The notes under the pieces: generated by a model
What the model was told of the DNA's origin: nothing
Seen by the model: the letters and a program-made list of their open reading frames with translations, nothing else
The model's database searches: none
Program-made: the position numbers and the translations under genes
Part shown: in pieces, positions 6,470 through 8,043 of the stretch
Layout of the letters: every line of letters starts with the position of its first letter
How positions within the stretch are numbered: the first letter of the stretch is position 1
Assembly: GCA_018064575.1 (NCBI GenBank)
Contig: JAGHUZ010000031.1
Coordinates: 1 to 8,043, forward strand
Origin: Candidatus Minthomonas equi
GTDB lineage: Bacteria; Bacteroidota; Bacteroidia; Bacteroidales; UBA932
Direction: 5' to 3'
DNA length: 8,043 nucleotides

Positions 6470-6516
6470 CAGTTTAGGAATCAATGACTTATCAATAACA
6501 ACATATTTTATCCGAA

Positions 6517-8043
6517 ATGGAAGAGTACACAGGCAGGCACATCAGGAAATGGATTTGGATAATTGTCTTCGCCCCTATAGCAGTTCTGTTACTGTATCTA
6601 TTGTGTATAGGATTATTCGCCAGAATCCCTTCATTTGAAGAGCTGGAAGATCCGAAAAGCAATGCCGCTACGGAACTCATATCGGAAGATGGAGAAATTC
6701 TCTGTACCTATCATATAGAGAACCGGATGTTCATCTCTTACGATGAAATCTCCCCGAACGTCATCAATGCAGCCGTAGCCACGGAAGATGTACGTTTCTA
6801 TGAACACAGCGGCATCGATTTCAGAAGCCTTCTGCGTGTCGGCGTAAAAACACTCGCTATGCGCCACGCCTCTTCCGGGGGCGGCAGCACCCTGACCCAG
6901 CAGTTGGCCAAATCTCTCTTCCCCCGTGACACGGCGGATGCCTCCGGTCTGACAGCCAAGATAAGACTCATCAACACCAAATTCAAGGAATGGATTACCG
7001 CTCTCAAACTGGAGAGGAACTACACCAAGAATGAAATCATAACGATGTATCTGAACACCATACTGTTCGGAAGAAATTCATTCGGTATCAAATCAGCCTC
7101 GGAGACATTCTTTTCCAAAGAGCCCTCCGACCTGAACATACAGGAAGCGGCGACTCTGGTGGGGATGGTCAACAAGCCTACCCGATACAACCCTGTCCTC
7201 AACTACGACCGTTCTCTTGAAAGGAGGAACCACGTTCTCAGCCAGATGAACAAGTATGATTTCATCACGGACGAGGTATGCGACTCCCTCAAAGCCCTGC
7301 CGATAGACCTGGACTATAATGTCAGGGACCATAATTCAGGCTCGGCACCATATTTCCGCGATATGCTCAGAAGGACGATGAACGCCAAATACCCGGAAAG
7401 GTCGCAGTATTATTATGAGGAGGATTATCTGGCTGATATGGAATCCTGGAAAGATGATCCCCTTTACGGCTGGCTGAACAAGAATTTCAAGCCTGACGGT
7501 TCCAAATATAACCTCGACAAAGATGGTCTCAAGATTTTCGTCACCATCAACTCAAAAATGCAGAGATATGCGGAGGAAGCTGTCAGGGAACAGCTCGGAC
7601 AGAATCTTCAGCCGGTATTCTTCAATGAGATGAGGCACAAGCCTCACCGTCCTTTCGCCAGAAATGTTCCCGTCAGCGTCATCTCGGATTTGATGGCCAA
7701 TGCCCGAAGATGGAGTGACCGTTACCGTGGTTTGAAAAAGGAAGGAGCCAGCGAACAGGAAATACTCGAAGACTTCGACAGAAAGGTACAGATGAGAGTG
7801 TTCTCCTGGAACGGGAAAGGTTACATCGACACCCTTATGAGTCCGAATGATTCCATCCGTTATTATAAATCATTCCTCAGGGCCGCCTTCATAGCAATGG
7901 AACCTTCGACCGGGTACGTCAAGGCATACGTAGGCGGGCCTAACTACCGCTATTTCAAATATGACAATGCCGGTCAGGGCAAGAGGCAGGTCGGTTCCAC
8001 CATCAAGCCTTTCCTTTATACACTCGCCATGCAGGAAGGTTAC
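6517..8043 (+). CDS. Class A penicillin-binding protein (PBP1A type), N-terminal 509 residues, cut by window edge
   Basis: Class A PBPs are inner-membrane enzymes whose periplasmic part polymerises lipid II (glycosyltransferase, GT51) and cross-links the stem peptides (transpeptidase). The frame is open from the ATG at 6517 to the last base, 509 codons. A membrane segment at about residues 12-34 follows a short basic cytoplasmic tail. The GT51 motifs are in order: ATEDVRFYEHSGID (88-101, catalytic Glu90), GGSTLTQQLAKSLF (122-135), KLERNYTKNEIITMYLNTILFG (164-185) and EAATLVGMVNKPTRYNP (210-226). The transpeptidase domain begins around residue 335 and reaches the active-site SxxK motif, VGSTIKPF (Ser494, Lys497), 12 codons before the edge. 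The later SxN and KTG motifs are not in the window. The roughly 110 residues between VTINSKMQ (342-349) and AFIAMEPSTGYVKAYVGG (457-474) form an insertion resembling that of other Bacteroidetes PBP1A proteins. The gene is divergent from topA. The family call is firm; mrcA or ponA would be the usual symbol, but the paralogue cannot be fixed from half the protein. Confidence 0.95.
   Translation, partial: MEEYTGRHIRKWIWIIVFAPIAVLLLYLLCIGLFARIPSFEELEDPKSNAATELISEDGEILCTYHIENRMFISYDEISPNVINAAVATEDVRFYEHSGIDFRSLLRVGVKTLAMRHASSGGGSTLTQQLAKSLFPRDTADASGLTAKIRLINTKFKEWITALKLERNYTKNEIITMYLNTILFGRNSFGIKSASETFFSKEPSDLNIQEAATLVGMVNKPTRYNPVLNYDRSLERRNHVLSQMNKYDFITDEVCDSLKALPIDLDYNVRDHNSGSAPYFRDMLRRTMNAKYPERSQYYYEEDYLADMESWKDDPLYGWLNKNFKPDGSKYNLDKDGLKIFVTINSKMQRYAEEAVREQLGQNLQPVFFNEMRHKPHRPFARNVPVSVISDLMANARRWSDRYRGLKKEGASEQEILEDFDRKVQMRVFSWNGKGYIDTLMSPNDSIRYYKSFLRAAFIAMEPSTGYVKAYVGGPNYRYFKYDNAGQGKRQVGSTIKPFLYTLAMQEGY

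Noticed and set aside
6432..6638. Short plus-strand frame starting in the topA/PBP promoter region
   Set aside because: It overlaps both promoters and runs out of frame into the PBP gene, whose family motifs establish the real reading frame from 6517.
1..8043. A hidden novel system: CRISPR array, mobile element, toxin-antitoxin pair, phage or defence genes, RNA genes
   Set aside because: No spaced direct repeats, terminal inverted repeats, transposase-like frames, tRNA or rRNA signatures or unexplained coding regions are visible. Essentially all bases belong to recognisable housekeeping genes or their promoters.

Overview
The window reads as an ordinary housekeeping region from a member of the Bacteroidetes, most likely the order Bacteroidales. 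Three things point there. The gene order purH–mreB–mreC is typical of the group. The protein sequences resemble Bacteroidales versions of each family (for example the PurH ending TGIRHFKH, and a type I topoisomerase with glycine-rich C-terminal repeats and no Cys4 zinc fingers). The intergenic regions carry TTG / TAnnTTTG promoter elements of the Bacteroidetes primary sigma factor, and Shine-Dalgarno sequences are mostly weak or absent. Genus cannot be fixed from the window alone.

Layout, left to right. Minus strand, 2822 down to 1: purH (last two steps of purine synthesis), mreB (rod-shape actin) and the first 77 codons of mreC (cut by the left edge), with gaps of 15 and 12 nt, so almost certainly one transcript. 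The 118-138 nt between the purH and ispD starts hold back-to-back promoters. Plus strand, 2941-3648: ispD (MEP isoprenoid pathway). Minus strand, 6378 down to 3577: topA (DNA topoisomerase I) followed after 6 nt by a Lrp/AsnC-family regulator. The regulator's 3' end overlaps the 3' end of ispD by 72 nt. The 138 nt upstream of topA hold two opposed, overlapping promoters. Plus strand, 6517 to the right edge: a class A penicillin-binding protein, truncated just after its transpeptidase active-site SxxK motif.

Functional theme: cell-envelope growth recurs. MreB/MreC guide lateral wall synthesis, IspD feeds the isoprenoids needed for undecaprenyl carrier lipid, and the class A PBP polymerises and cross-links peptidoglycan. 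PurH, TopA and the Lrp-type regulator are general housekeeping. The gene pairs are divergent (purH/ispD, topA/PBP) and convergent (ispD/lrp), and all coding frames that lie wholly inside are intact.

No mobile element, CRISPR array, RNA gene, defence system or recognisably new system is visible. The points worth a second look are small: the overlapping divergent promoters built on an inverted repeat, the codon-aligned convergent ispD/lrp overlap, the topA–lrp pairing, the forced GTG start of mreC and a short inverted repeat in the purH leader. No gene-free stretch exceeds 300 bases.
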